NCBI GenBank assembly: GCA_963848525.1 | Contig: CAWKDZ010000002.1 | Coordinates: 1,004,468 to 1,068,467, forward strand | Length of the DNA: 64,000 bases | Reading direction: 5' to 3' | From: JACCTU01 sp963848525 | GTDB lineage: Bacteria > Actinomycetota > Thermoleophilia > Gaiellales > Gaiellaceae | In this document: in pieces, positions 51,429 to 61,850 of the stretch | Numbering within the stretch: the stretch's first letter is position 1 | Layout: every line of letters starts with the position of its first letter | Notes under the pieces: model-generated | Database searches by the model: none | Told to the model about the DNA's origin: nothing | Seen by the model: the letters and a program-made list of their open reading frames with translations, nothing else | Translations under genes and position numbers: made by a program

Positions 51429-52439
51429 CTACGAGGCGAGCGTCCAGTGCTCCACGGGATCTCCACCATCGTTGAGGACCTCCCCCAACCCCTGGAGGTG
51501 CACGAGCCAGGCGCGCGTGAGCGTGATCAGCCAGCTCGCCATCGCCGCGTTGAACGCCCCGTCGTAGACGGCGCGGGCGAGCTCGTACGCGCTCTTCGGG
51601 CCATCGGCGAGCGCGGCGCGGGTGGCGTTCACGCGCGCTTCGACTTCGCTGCGATTGGCGTCGATGTGCGCCTGGATGTCGGTGAACGGGCGAGCGTGGC
51701 CGGCGAATGCGAGCCGCGCGTCGAGTCGTTCGATCACGGTCAGCGAGTTCAGGAACTCGCCGACGGGGTCCGGCGTGTAGCCGACGTCGAAGTACTGCGA
51801 GACGCGGCCCATCAGGTGGTCGCCGGTGAGCAGCACGCGCTGGTCGGGCTGGTGCAGGCACACGTGCGACGGCGCGTGGCCGGGCGTCTCGATCACGTTC
51901 CAGGTGCCGGCGTCGGTCTCGAACGTCACACCGGGGACGAGGTCGCGGTCGGAGTAGAGCGTGCCCGCCTGGCCGCTGCCCATGCCGCGGCGGGCCTCCG
52001 CCCAGCGCTCCAGCGGCTGCGCGGGCACGCCGCTGAGCAGCGCGATCTCGATCGTCTTGTCGAGGTCGTCGTGCGCGTGCAGCTTCCAGTTCGGGTGCAT
52101 CCACACCTCGCACCCCGCGCGCTCGGCCAGCGGCGGCGCCTGGCCGCAGTGGTCGATGTGCGCGTGGGTGATGACGATCAGCTGGATGTCGCCGACGCGG
52201 TGGCCGATCCGTTCCAGGGCCTGCTCGAGATGGCCCATCGTGCCGCGGTCGTGCATGCCCGTGTCCACGAGCACGAGGCCGTCGCCGGCCCGGAGGGCCC
52301 AGGCGTTGACATGGGGGACGCCAGGGAGGTCGAGGGGGAGGCGGAGCCGCCACACGCCGGGCAGCACGCGCTCGCCCCGGCCCTGCTCGCGCGGTCGGGT
52401 CGGCTTGCGCACGGCCAAGACGCTACCGTCGAGGCCCAT
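51429..52439 (-). CDS. Metallo-beta-lactamase-fold hydrolase
   Basis: A 336-residue MBL-fold protein: LVLVDTGMHDRGTM, the complete motif THAHIDHCG, ETPGHAPSHVCLHQPD, VLLTGDHLMGRV and FAGHARPF, so both zinc sites are intact. A C-terminal helical/winged region of about 80 residues (YELARAVYDGAFNAAMASWL) is like that of LACTB2-type and related hydrolases. The substrate may be an acyl-thioester, RNA or other ester and cannot be told. ATG 52439 overlaps the divergent ATG at 52438. It lies directly upstream of the metF fragment on the same strand. Confidence 0.88.
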   Translation of the reverse strand: MGLDGSVLAVRKPTRPREQGRGERVLPGVWRLRLPLDLPGVPHVNAWALRAGDGLVLVDTGMHDRGTMGHLEQALERIGHRVGDIQLIVITHAHIDHCGQAPPLAERAGCEVWMHPNWKLHAHDDLDKTIEIALLSGVPAQPLERWAEARRGMGSGQAGTLYSDRDLVPGVTFETDAGTWNVIETPGHAPSHVCLHQPDQRVLLTGDHLMGRVSQYFDVGYTPDPVGEFLNSLTVIERLDARLAFAGHARPFTDIQAHIDANRSEVEARVNATRAALADGPKSAYELARAVYDGAFNAAMASWLITLTRAWLVHLQGLGEVLNDGGDPVEHWTLAS

Positions 52440-52775
52440 GGCGAAGAAGTCCCGCCTGAAGGCGCCCGAGTTCTCGTACGGCGACCCGGCCGATTCCGTG
52501 CTCGTGCTGCGCGGCTCGATGACGCCCGCGACGCGGCTCCAGTACGCCGAGGTCGTGGGCGGGAACATCCTCTCGCGCGAAGACGCCTGGCACCGGGCCG
52601 TCGAGTTCCTGTTCGAGCGGCTCGTGGTGCGCTGGGAGGTCGCAGGCACGCCGCCGATCGCCAAGCAGAAGGAGCTGCTCGCCCGCTACCGCTTCGCCTC
52701 CCAGGACGAGCGCGTGTGGATTCGCGGCGTGCTGCGCGAGCACCTGGCCGAACACTTCCCGGAGATGCAGGCGCC

Positions 52776-52779
<4 letters not shown>
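52438..52779 (+). CDS. Conserved hypothetical protein
   Basis: A 113-residue basic and helical protein (KSRLKAPEFSYGDPADSVLV, then GGNILSREDAWHRAVEFLFE and WIRGVLREHLAEHFPEM). Residues after about 40 look like a compact helical domain. I recognise no named family. Its ATG overlaps the start of the divergent MBL gene by two bases, and its stop overlaps the next start (ATGA), so it is probably translated with the aminopeptidase. Confidence 0.7.
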
Positions 52780-53842
<1,063 letters not shown>

Positions 53843-53850
<8 letters not shown>

Positions 53851-54833
53851 TCCTTCTTGGCTCGTCGCGCAGCGGCAGGTAGGGCTCCTTCTCCGGCGGG
53901 TGCCCTTCCTGGATCGCCTTGCTGCGCTCCATCTCGGAATTGAACTCGGCGCCGAGCAGGATGATGATGTTCGAGATCCACAGCCAGGTGAGGAACACGA
54001 TCACGCCGCCGAGCGAGCCGTAGGTCTTGTTGTAGGAGCTGAAGTTCGCGACGTAGAAGGCGAACAGGGCGCTCGCGGCGATCCACAGGATCACGGCGAG
54101 GAAGCCGCCGGGCGAGAACCACGGGAAGCCCGGCTGCTTGACGTTCGGGCATGCCCAGTAGAGCAGCGAGACCATGAAGCTCACGAGCACGAGCAGCACG
54201 GGCCACTTGGCGATGTTCCAGACGTCGACGAATTGGTCGCCGAGGCCGATGATGTTGCCGATCTCCTGCGCCACAGGGCCGGTGAAGACGATCGCCAGCG
54301 AGGTGATCGTCAGCAGGACGAGCATGACGATCGTCACGCCGAGGCGGACCGGGATCTTCTTCCAGATCGGCCGGCCCTCGGGGACGTCCCAGACGTTGTT
54401 GGACGCGTCCATGAACGCGCTGATGTAGCCCGAGGCGGACCAGATGGCGAGGACGAGGCCGATGATCAGCGCGACCGTCGAACCGCCCTGGTTCTGCTCG
54501 AGGCTCGTCAGGACGTTGGTGAGGATGTCCTTGGCCGGGCCGGGGGCGACGGTGCCGAGCTGGTCGAGCAGCGGCTGGGTGGCCGACGGGCCGATCACGC
54601 CCAGGACGGACACCAGCGCCAGGATCATCGGGAACAGCGACAGCACACCGAAGTAGGTGAGCGCCGCCGCCCACGTGGTGAGCTGATCCTCGCTGAACTG
54701 CTTGAAGGTGCGCTTGAGGATCGCCGGCCAGGCCTCCTTGCGGGAGGTCGGTCGGCTTGTCCTTCTCGTCGGCGTCGCGGCCGAAGCGCTTGTCCGACGA
54801 CTGGGGCTTGGACTCGCTTGCTGCTTGGGCCAT
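53843..54833 (-). CDS. YihY/virulence factor BrkB-family membrane protein (one frameshift)
   Basis: About 330 residues. Six transmembrane helices and the family pattern QLTTWAAALTYFGVLSLFPM, GLVLAIWSASGYISAFMDAS, IYWAC-like LLYWACPNVKQPGFPWFSPG and GGVIVFLTWLWISNIIILLG. The family was once called ribonuclease BN; no nuclease activity is supported by sequence, and its membrane role is unknown. ATG 54833 starts a hydrophilic leader (AQAASESKPQSSDKRFGRDA) in a frame one base off from the body; the shift lies near 54748. A Lys-rich C-terminus is also near a possible shift. Confidence 0.85.
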
Positions 54834-54895
54834 GTTGCTGAGCTACCCATCGAGCGGACCGACGGATCGTAGGCCCGCTAAGTTCCGGACCACCC

Positions 54896-56308
54896 ATGGA
54901 GCGCCGCACGAAGATCGTCGCCACGATCGGCCCCGCCTCTCGCGACCCCGAGGTCCTCGCCAGGATGATCGAGGCCGGGATGGACGTGGCCCGCCTGAAC
55001 TTCTCTCACGGCACCGCCGACGAGCACGCGGAAACCGCGCGCCTCGTCCGCGAGGCCGCCGGACGCGTCGGCCGCCAGGTCGCGATCCTGCAGGACCTGC
55101 CCGGGCCGAAGCTGCGTATCGGCAAGCTGCGTGACGGCGTCGTCGAGTTCAAGCCCGGCGACACCACGACGTTCGTCTGCGGGCCCGACGTCGGTGAGGG
55201 CGACGCGTCGAAGCTGTTCATCACGTACGCCGGCCTGGCCTCGACGGTCGAGCGCGACGAGATCATGTACCTGGCCGACGGCTCCGTCCGCCTGCGCGTG
55301 ACCGAGGTCCGGGCCGACTCGGGCGAGATCGACGCCGTGGTCGAGATCGGCGGCGCGGTCGCCTCCCGCCAGGGCCTCAACATCCCGGGCGAGACGGCGG
55401 CGCTCCCGTCCGTGCCCGACGAGGACCTCGAGCACGTGCGCACCGGCGAGCGGATCGGCGTGGACATCGTCGCCCTGTCGTTCGTCCGCCGCGCCGAGGA
55501 CGTGACGGAGCTGCGCAAGCACACGCGCCTCCCGCTCGTGGCCAAGATCGAGAAGCCGCAGGCCGTGACGCGCCTGGAGGAGATCGTCCGGGCCACCGAC
55601 TGCGTGATGGTCGCGCGTGGCGACCTCGGCATCGAGATGGACATCCAGGACGTCCCGATCGTGCAGAAGCAGATCATCGCCCTCTCGGGCGCGCTGGCCC
55701 GGCCGGTGATCACGGCGACGCAGATGCTCGACTCGATGGTCGCGTCCTCGCGCCCGACCCGCGCCGAGGTCACCGACGTCGCCAACGCCATCCTCGACGG
55801 CACGGACGCGGTGATGCTCTCCCAGGAGAGCGCCGTCGGCCAGTACCCCGTCGAAGCCGTGGCGATGCTGGCCTCGGTCGCCCTGCGCACGGAATCCACG
55901 GCCCCGTACCGCGAGTGGAACGAGCGCCGCGTGCGCCGCGACCGCCGCGATCCCGCGTACACGCTCGCCTACACCGCCACGCGGGCGGCGCAGGAGCTCG
56001 GACTCGCCGCGCTGGTGTGCCCGACGCTCTCCGGCCGCAGCGCCCGCCTGATCTCCGCGCACCGGCCGACCGTGCCGATCTACGCGTTGTCGCCGGGCCG
56101 CGAGACCGTGCGTCGCTGCGGGCTGATGTGGGGCGTCCAGGCCGCGTCGATGCGTCGCTACGAGGTCACCGAGGAGCTGATCGCCGCGTCCGCCAAGCGC
56201 GTCGTGGAGCTCGGCTGGTGCAAGCCCGGCGACCGCGTCGGGATCACCGCTGGGTTGCCGTCCGGCAAGCCCGGCACGACGTCGCTGCTGCAGATCCAAG
56301 AGGTCTAG
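54896..56308 (+). CDS. pyk: Pyruvate kinase
   Basis: A 470-residue enzyme of normal length. Substrate and metal motifs are complete: KIVATIGPASRDPEVL, MDVARLNFSHGT, LQDLPGPKLRIG, VAKIEKPQAV with the catalytic Lys, DCVMVARGDLGIEMDIQDVP, and TATQMLDSM. The C-terminal allosteric domain continues with YTLAYTATRAAQELG and GDRVGITAGLPSGKPGTTSL. Catalyses phosphoenolpyruvate + ADP to pyruvate + ATP, the last step of glycolysis. Divergent from the yihY gene. Confidence 0.97.
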   Translation: MERRTKIVATIGPASRDPEVLARMIEAGMDVARLNFSHGTADEHAETARLVREAAGRVGRQVAILQDLPGPKLRIGKLRDGVVEFKPGDTTTFVCGPDVGEGDASKLFITYAGLASTVERDEIMYLADGSVRLRVTEVRADSGEIDAVVEIGGAVASRQGLNIPGETAALPSVPDEDLEHVRTGERIGVDIVALSFVRRAEDVTELRKHTRLPLVAKIEKPQAVTRLEEIVRATDCVMVARGDLGIEMDIQDVPIVQKQIIALSGALARPVITATQMLDSMVASSRPTRAEVTDVANAILDGTDAVMLSQESAVGQYPVEAVAMLASVALRTESTAPYREWNERRVRRDRRDPAYTLAYTATRAAQELGLAALVCPTLSGRSARLISAHRPTVPIYALSPGRETVRRCGLMWGVQAASMRRYEVTEELIAASAKRVVELGWCKPGDRVGITAGLPSGKPGTTSLLQIQEV

Positions 56309-56311
56309 ACC

Positions 56312-56855
56312 GTGCTGTTCCGGCCGGCTGATCTCGAGGGGATCGCGGCCGGGACGATCACGGTCGCCTTCCGGCGCTGGGACAAGCCGCGCGTGAAGGT
56401 GGGCTCGACGCAGAAGACCCCGGTGGGGGTCATCGAGTTCACCTCGTGCGAGATGGTGGAGTCGATCACCGACGAGGATGCGCGGGCGGCGGGGTTCGCT
56501 TCTCCCGACGAGGTGGAGGCCCGGATGCGCAAGACCGGGCGCGTCTATCGGGTCGGGCTCCGCGTGGCGGGGCCGGACCCGCGGGTGGCGCTCGGGACAC
56601 GCCGCCCGACGAGGCGGTGTTCGCGGCGCGGTCGGCGAAGTCGGCCATGGGCCGGACTGCCGGAATCCTGGGCAGGCCACGTTCGCGCGACTCGAGCCTC
56701 GGGCGCGGTCGCTGCGGTACCGCCGGCCGGAGCTGGCTGCGCGCGCACGTCCGTTGCGCGGCGCTCGAGACGCGCGTGCGGTTCGCCCGCGCCGATCGTG
56801 CGGCGGCTCCGTGAAGGAGCTCGGGCTGACGGTTGGTTGCTTCCGGTCACCGTGA
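56312..56855 (+). pseudogene. ASCH-like domain protein, frameshifted C-terminal half
   Basis: GTG 56312 gives a clean first half: FRPADLEGIAAGTITVAFRR, WDKPRVKVGSTQKTPVGVIE, FTSCEMVESITDEDARAAGF, which resembles the ASCH fold (RNA-binding beta-barrel). After DPRVALG near 56590 the frame breaks; TPPDEAVFAARSAKS and further on RYRRPELAARAR and VKELGLTVGCF appear in other frames, consistent with a winged-helix-like C-terminal part. At least two shifts are needed, more than in other genes here, so true decay is possible. Confidence 0.55.
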
Positions 56856-56887
56856 CTGGCGATAGGACCGCGCTTCGAACGAAGGGG

Positions 56888-56926
56888 GATGTGCAAACGT
56901 CACCCAGGAGCGAACGTTTGTACATC
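56888..56926. repeat. Intergenic inverted repeat
   Basis: GATGTGCAAACGT (56888-56900) and ACGTTTGTACATC (56914-56926) form 13-base arms with one mismatch around a 13-base centre, in the 277-base gap between the ASCH-like gene and the Ppx/GppA gene. It is less GC-rich than its surroundings. It could be an operator, a dispersed repeat unit or a bidirectional end signal. The rest of the gap holds nothing I can name. Confidence 0.55.
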
Positions 56927-57132
56927 ACCCCTGGCCAGCGCGTGTCGTTTCCGCGAGATCCGCAGGAGGCCGGCGGACGGGCGTGGCGCCCCACGATTTG
57001 TCAGTGGCCCGTAACTCGACGGAGAGCGGCAAGCCATTGCGACCGTGCCACGCGGAGCTCGGACCCCGACGTTCGCGCCGCGCGAGCGCAAACGCCGCTC
57101 CCTTCCCCCTCGATGGCCGTTTTCGGCCGGTC

Positions 57133-58614
57133 CTAAGTGACGCTGAGATCCCGCGCGAAGGCGCGCTTGAACAAGTCGCCCTGGCGCTCGGCCGCCCAGC
57201 GCGCGATCCGCGTGTCACCCGAGGCCTGGAGGTGCAGCTCGGCCGTGCCGTTCTCCAACGACACATGGCACGCGTGGACGGACTGATCGCGCGAGCGCTC
57301 GAGCTGCTCGGCCAGCCGGACACAGGCCGCGATGCGGTCGAGCTCGCCGCGGTCGCCATCGTGCATCTCCGGCGCGAACTCGCCCAGGGACGGAGTGCCC
57401 TTGCGGTGATAGCGCGCGGCTTGGCCGATCAACGCCGTCTCACGCGGCGAGAAACCCGGAAGGCCGGCATTCAAGATGAGGTAGCGGGAGTGCTTGTGGT
57501 GGTCGTCGTAGTCCACGGCGACGCCGATGTCGTGGAGCATCGCGGTGGCCCAGACGAGCTCGCGCTCCTCGGCATCGCCGCGGTGCAGGCCGTGGGCGCC
57601 GAGGGCGTCCCAGATCTCCAGGGCGAGCCGGGCGACGTGCTCGGAGTGGGCGAAGTCGGTGTCGTACTGGGAGGCGAGGTTGCGCACGGCGTCGCGGCGC
57701 ACGTCGGAAGACAGCCCTTCCGGGTAGAGGCGCTCGAAGAAGACGCCTTCGCGCAGGCCGGCCTCGGTGGCCTCGAAGTCGGCGAAGCCGCCGGCCTCCA
57801 TCACGCCGTCGATCACCAGCGCGCCCGCGAGGATGAGGTCGCCGCGCGCGGCCTTGATGCCGGGCACGTCGGCGGGCGGGCCCGACGAGAACGCCTCGAT
57901 CAGCGCGCCGAGCGCGTCGCGCGTCACCCGGTAGCCCTGGATGCCGTACGAGGGCATGCCCGCGGCGAGTTGCGCCGCCGCGGCCAGGTTGCGGACCGTG
58001 CCGCCGACGGCCACGAGCCGGTCATCGGCGCCGAGCCATTCGGCGCTCGCCAGCTCGGCAGCGACGTGCTCACGCAGCGCCTCGGTGCGCTTCTTCTTGC
58101 CCGGCGCGAAGCGCTCGGTCATGCGCACGGCACCCAGAGGCCACGAGCGAGCGTCGACCGCGGCCCGGTCACCCACGCGCGTGAGCTGCATCGAGCCGCC
58201 GCCGAGGTCCAGCACGACACCGTCGGACAGCGTCGTCGAGTTCACGGCCGCCAGGTAGCCGTAACGCGCCTCGGCCGGCCCGGGCAGGACCTCGATCTCC
58301 AGGCCTGACCGCGAGCGCGCCGCGGCGAGGAACTCGGCCTGGTTGGACGCGTCACGGATGGCCGAGGTGGCGACGGGGCGGATCTCGTCGATCCCCGTCG
58401 CCGCGCAGAAGTGCGCGTAGAGCTCCAGCGTCTCCAGCGCGCGCTCCATCGGCTCCGGCTGCAGCGCGCCGGAGCCCTCCAGGCCTTCGCCCACGCGCAC
58501 GGCCTCGTGGATCTCGTCCGTGCGCTTCCACCACGTGTCCGTGTAGGTGAAGACGACGAGGCGGAACGAGTTCGACCCGCAGTCGATGACAGCGAGTCGA
58601 GACTCGGAGGGCAT
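57133..58614 (-). CDS. Ppx/GppA-family exopolyphosphatase / pppGpp phosphatase
   Basis: A 493-residue protein. The actin-like ATPase fold is seen in LAVIDCGSNSFRLVVFTYTD, ATSAIRDASNQAEFL, GVVLDLGGGSMQLTRV and LVAVGGTVRNLAA. The C-terminal HD-type domain has MLHDIGVAVDYDDHHKHSRY. It should hydrolyse terminal phosphate from polyphosphate or pppGpp, linking it to the stringent response. The HD domain makes it the long form. The glyoxalase gene lies upstream on the same strand, its stop just before this ATG. Confidence 0.9.
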   Translation of the reverse strand: MPSESRLAVIDCGSNSFRLVVFTYTDTWWKRTDEIHEAVRVGEGLEGSGALQPEPMERALETLELYAHFCAATGIDEIRPVATSAIRDASNQAEFLAAARSRSGLEIEVLPGPAEARYGYLAAVNSTTLSDGVVLDLGGGSMQLTRVGDRAAVDARSWPLGAVRMTERFAPGKKKRTEALREHVAAELASAEWLGADDRLVAVGGTVRNLAAAAQLAAGMPSYGIQGYRVTRDALGALIEAFSSGPPADVPGIKAARGDLILAGALVIDGVMEAGGFADFEATEAGLREGVFFERLYPEGLSSDVRRDAVRNLASQYDTDFAHSEHVARLALEIWDALGAHGLHRGDAEERELVWATAMLHDIGVAVDYDDHHKHSRYLILNAGLPGFSPRETALIGQAARYHRKGTPSLGEFAPEMHDGDRGELDRIAACVRLAEQLERSRDQSVHACHVSLENGTAELHLQASGDTRIARWAAERQGDLFKRAFARDLSVT

Positions 58615-58994
58615 CTAGCCCTTGTTCTTCTCGATCAGCTCGATCCGGTAACCGTCGGGGTCGCGGACGAAGGCGATGAACGACCCGCCCTCACGCACCT
58701 GGTACGGGCGGCTTCTCGGGCTGGATGCCCTGCTCCCGCCAACCGCTCCAGCGTCCCGTTGATGTCGTCCACGGTGAGCGCGATGTGGTTGTAGCCGGTG
58801 CCGAGCTCGTAGGAGTCGACGCCGTGGTTGTAGGTCAGCTCGAGCCGGTCACCGTCGCCGGGCAGGCCCATGAAGACGTTGATGGCCTCTTCGCGGATCG
58901 GCATGCGCCGCCGCTCCTCGAATCCCAGGGCCTCGTAGAAGGCCACTGAGCGGTCGATGTCGCCGATCCGGTAACAGGTATGGATGAGTTCCAT
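58615..58994 (-). CDS. Lactoylglutathione lyase-like glyoxalase I (two frameshifts)
   Basis: About 126 residues when read through two one-base insertions near 58735 and 58708. Metal and fold motifs: first His in MELIHTCYRIGDIDRSVAFY, Glu in DRLELTYNHG, His in GTGYNHIALTVDDI, last Glu in DPDGYRIELIEKNKG. This matches glyoxalase I, which isomerises the methylglyoxal-thiol adduct. Actinobacteria lack glutathione, so the thiol may be mycothiol. It is divergent from a glyoxalase II-like gene 20 bases away. Confidence 0.82.
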
Positions 58995-59014
58995 GACGCG
59001 GCGAGAGTACCGTC

Positions 59015-59755
59015 ATGGCCATGATCGTCGAGCGTTCCATGAGCGATGGCTGGCTGACCAACACGTACCTCGTCGCCGCGGGGGAGAACTCGGACGCGTT
59101 CCTGGTGGACGCGGGCGGCCCGATGGAGCCGCTGTTCGCCAAGGCCGAGGAACTCGGCCTCAACGTGACCCACGTCCTGCTCACCCACCACCACGGCGAC
59201 CACGTCTCCGCGCTGGGTGACACGCTCGAGCGCTACCCCGACGCGACCGTCCTCGCGCACCCGGACGAGCGCGTCCCGGGCACGACCGGCGACATGCACC
59301 CGGGCGACGAACTGACCATCGGCGGCCTGACGATCAAGGTCCTGCACACGCCCGGCCACACCGCCGGGATGCTCAACCTGCTCGTGGACGACAAAGAGCT
59401 GTTCACCGGCGACACGCTCTTCAAGGGCTCCGTCGGCGGCGTCCGCGCGCCCGGCAGCACGTCGTTCGAGGACATCAAGCACTCGATCATGGAAGTGATC
59501 CTCACGCTCCCGCCGGAGACGGTCGTGCGGCCCGGCCACACCGACCCGAGCACGGTCGGCGACGAGCTCGAGCACAACCCGTTCGTGCGCATCTGGCGCG
59601 GCGCGGACGAAGAGGGCAGCGAGCAGTGCACGGCGCTCGGCGACCCCGCCACGCTGGTGCTCTGGGGGCCCGACTACGACGGCGGCCACAAGGCCTGGGT
59701 GCGCTGGCCCGACGGTCGCGACGACATCGTGCCCGGCTCCAAGGTGGAGCGGTAG
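59015..59755 (+). CDS. Glyoxalase II-like MBL hydrolase
   Basis: A 246-residue protein with the full binuclear metal motif THHHGDHVS, HTPGHTAGMLNLL, ELFTGDTLFKGSVGG and VVRPGHTDPSTVGDE. The GDTLFKGSVG stretch is characteristic of hydroxyacylglutathione hydrolase and YcbL-type enzymes. Together with the divergent glyoxalase I it forms a compact methylglyoxal detoxification pair. The C-terminal 45 residues (TLVLWGPDYDGGHKAWVRWP) are an extra segment not present in short YcbL proteins. Confidence 0.9.
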   Translation: MAMIVERSMSDGWLTNTYLVAAGENSDAFLVDAGGPMEPLFAKAEELGLNVTHVLLTHHHGDHVSALGDTLERYPDATVLAHPDERVPGTTGDMHPGDELTIGGLTIKVLHTPGHTAGMLNLLVDDKELFTGDTLFKGSVGGVRAPGSTSFEDIKHSIMEVILTLPPETVVRPGHTDPSTVGDELEHNPFVRIWRGADEEGSEQCTALGDPATLVLWGPDYDGGHKAWVRWPDGRDDIVPGSKVER

Positions 59756-59776
59756 CCACTCGCTAGTGTCGAAGGG

Positions 59777-60481
59777 GTGAGTCCTGAGCCCAAGCAAGAA
59801 AAGGGCGGCCTCCAGCTTTCAACGCTGCTGATCTCGAGTCTCTCCGCGGTTGCCGCGGCAGTGATCGTCCCGTACTTCTGGGAACGAGGCTCGTTGCTCG
59901 CGGTGGCCGTCACCCCGATCATCGTGGCCCTCGTGACCGAGGCCCTGAACCGCCCGACCAAGGTCATCACCAAGGCCGCGCCGCGCGTCACACGCCGGAC
60001 CGCCGCACTCGACCCGCAGCAGGTCACGGGCGTCGCGGAGCCGGAACGGGTAGGCCGGTGGGGCAATGAGGACGACCCCTTCGGCCTGCGGACCCCGCAG
60101 CGCTCCAAGCAGCGCCGCGGCTTCCCGTGGAAGCTCGGCATCGTCACCGGTCTCGTGGCCGCAGTCATCGGCGCGGCGGTCGTGACCGCGTCCGAACTCG
60201 CCATCTTCGGTCACGCGGTGGGTGGGAAGGAGCGCTCGACCAGCGTGTTTGGTGGCAGCAGCTCCAACTCCAGCGACGAGGAGGAGACTCCGACGGCGAC
60301 GCCCACCGCGACCGAGGAGGCGACGGAGACCGCCACCCCCGAGGCCGACGAGACGCCGGCGCCCACCGTGACCGTGACCCCGACTCCCTCCGCCACCCCC
60401 ACCGCCACGCCGCCGCTCGAAGCGACGCCGAACCCGCAGACCGTCCCGACGACCACTCCCACGATCGCGCCGACGCCCTAG
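59777..60481 (+). CDS. Membrane protein with Thr/Pro-rich tail
   Basis: A 234-residue protein. Two or three hydrophobic segments (STLLISSLSAVAAAVIVPYF, LLAVAVTPIIVALVTEAL, KLGIVTGLVAAVIGAAVVTA) and an extracytoplasmic tail of about 75 residues made almost only of Thr, Pro, Ala, Glu and Ser (TPTATPTATEEATETATPEA). Such tails act as cell-wall spacers or mucin-like regions. No family recognised. GTG start; its stop overlaps the next gene's start by one base. Confidence 0.78.
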   Translation: MSPEPKQEKGGLQLSTLLISSLSAVAAAVIVPYFWERGSLLAVAVTPIIVALVTEALNRPTKVITKAAPRVTRRTAALDPQQVTGVAEPERVGRWGNEDDPFGLRTPQRSKQRRGFPWKLGIVTGLVAAVIGAAVVTASELAIFGHAVGGKERSTSVFGGSSSNSSDEEETPTATPTATEEATETATPEADETPAPTVTVTPTPSATPTATPPLEATPNPQTVPTTTPTIAPTP

Positions 60482-61850
60482 TGGCCAAGGACAAGATCCC
60501 GACCTCGCGCATCGCCCGCACGGCGAAGGTGTCCAGCCTCGCCGCGGGCCAGGCGGCGCGCCACCTGGGCACGCGGGCGACGAACGTCGGGCGCTCGGAC
60601 GAGGGCAAGGCCGCCGCGCTCGAAAAGCGCCACATCGAGGCGGCCGAGCAGATCGTGACCGCGCTGGGGACGATGAAGGGCGCGGCGATGAAGCTCGGGC
60701 AGGTCATGAGCTTCCTCGACGTCGGGCTCGTCCCCGAGGAGCACCGCGAGGAGTTCCAGCGCAAGCTCGCGCAGCTGCGCGATGCCGCGCCCAACGTGAG
60801 CTTCGGCGGCATGCGCAAGGTGATCGAGTCCGAACTCGGCGGCAAGCTCAAGGACCACTTCGCCGAGTTCGACGCCGACGCGATCGCCGCCGCCTCGATC
60901 GGCCAGGTCTACCGCGCCCAGCTGCACGACGGCCGCGACGTGGCGGTCAAGGTCCAGTACCCGGGCGTCGCCGCCGCGGTGCGGGCGGACATGCAGAACC
61001 TCGGGCTGATCCTGCGGCTGATGAAGCGGATCGCGCCCGGGCTCGACGTCAAGAACACGGCCGAGGAGATCCGCCTGCGGATCTACGACGAGCTCGACTA
61101 CGAGCTCGAGGCGCAGAACCAGCGCGCGCTCAACCGCATCTTCAGGGGTCACCCGTTCATCGTCGTGCCGAGTGTCGTCACCGAGCTGTCCGCCGAGAAG
61201 GTGCTCGTGAGCGAGTTCGTCGAAGGCGCCGGCTTCGACTCGCTCAAGGAGGCCGACCAGGCCACGCGCGACCGCCTCGGCGAGATCATCTTCCGCTTCT
61301 ACTTCGGCTGCATGTACCGCCACCGCCAGTTCTCCGGCGACCCGCACCCCGGCAACTTCCTGCAGATGCCCGACGGCCGGGTGGCGTTCCTGGACTTCGG
61401 CCTGTTCAAGGTGATGCCCAAGCACCTGATCGAGCTGGAGCTGGAGACCCAGCGCGCCGGCCACGAGGGCGACGCCCAGCGCCTGTGGGAGATCTGGGCC
61501 GAGGGTGGCCTGCTCAAACAGCCCGACAAGTTCCGCCCGGACAAGCTGCTCTCCCAGTTCCTGGACGCCACCTGGTGGTACCTGACCGACGAGGAGATCG
61601 AGCTCGTCCCGAGATCGCGACCCAGGTCATGATCGACATGGCCGACCCGCGCTCGGAGCACTTCGGCCAGATGCGCCACGAGACGTTGCCCGCCGACCAT
61701 ATCTTCGGCCGCCGCGTGGAGACGCTCACGCTCGCCGTGCTCGGCCAGCTGCGGGCGCAGGCCAACTGGCACCGGATCGCCCGCGAGTGGATGTATGGCG
61801 ACCCGCCCGTGACCGAGCTGGGTCGCCAAGAGGCCGAGTTCTACGGGTGA
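60481..61850 (+). CDS. ABC1/AarF/UbiB-family atypical kinase (one frameshift)
   Basis: About 456 residues. UbiB-family hallmarks: the KxGQ motif in AAMKLGQVMSFLD, the Ala-rich nucleotide loop AAASIGQVYRAQL, the Lys in DVAVKVQYPGV, EELDYE-like YDELDYELEAQNQ, SGDPHPGNFLQM and VAFLDFGLF. Members are atypical kinases/ATPases needed for quinone or lipid metabolism. A one-base loss near 61605 shifts the frame before EIATQVMIDMADPRSEHFGQ; the last 80 residues are otherwise intact. GTG start overlapping the preceding stop. Its end overlaps the convergent amine oxidase gene by ten bases. Confidence 0.9.
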
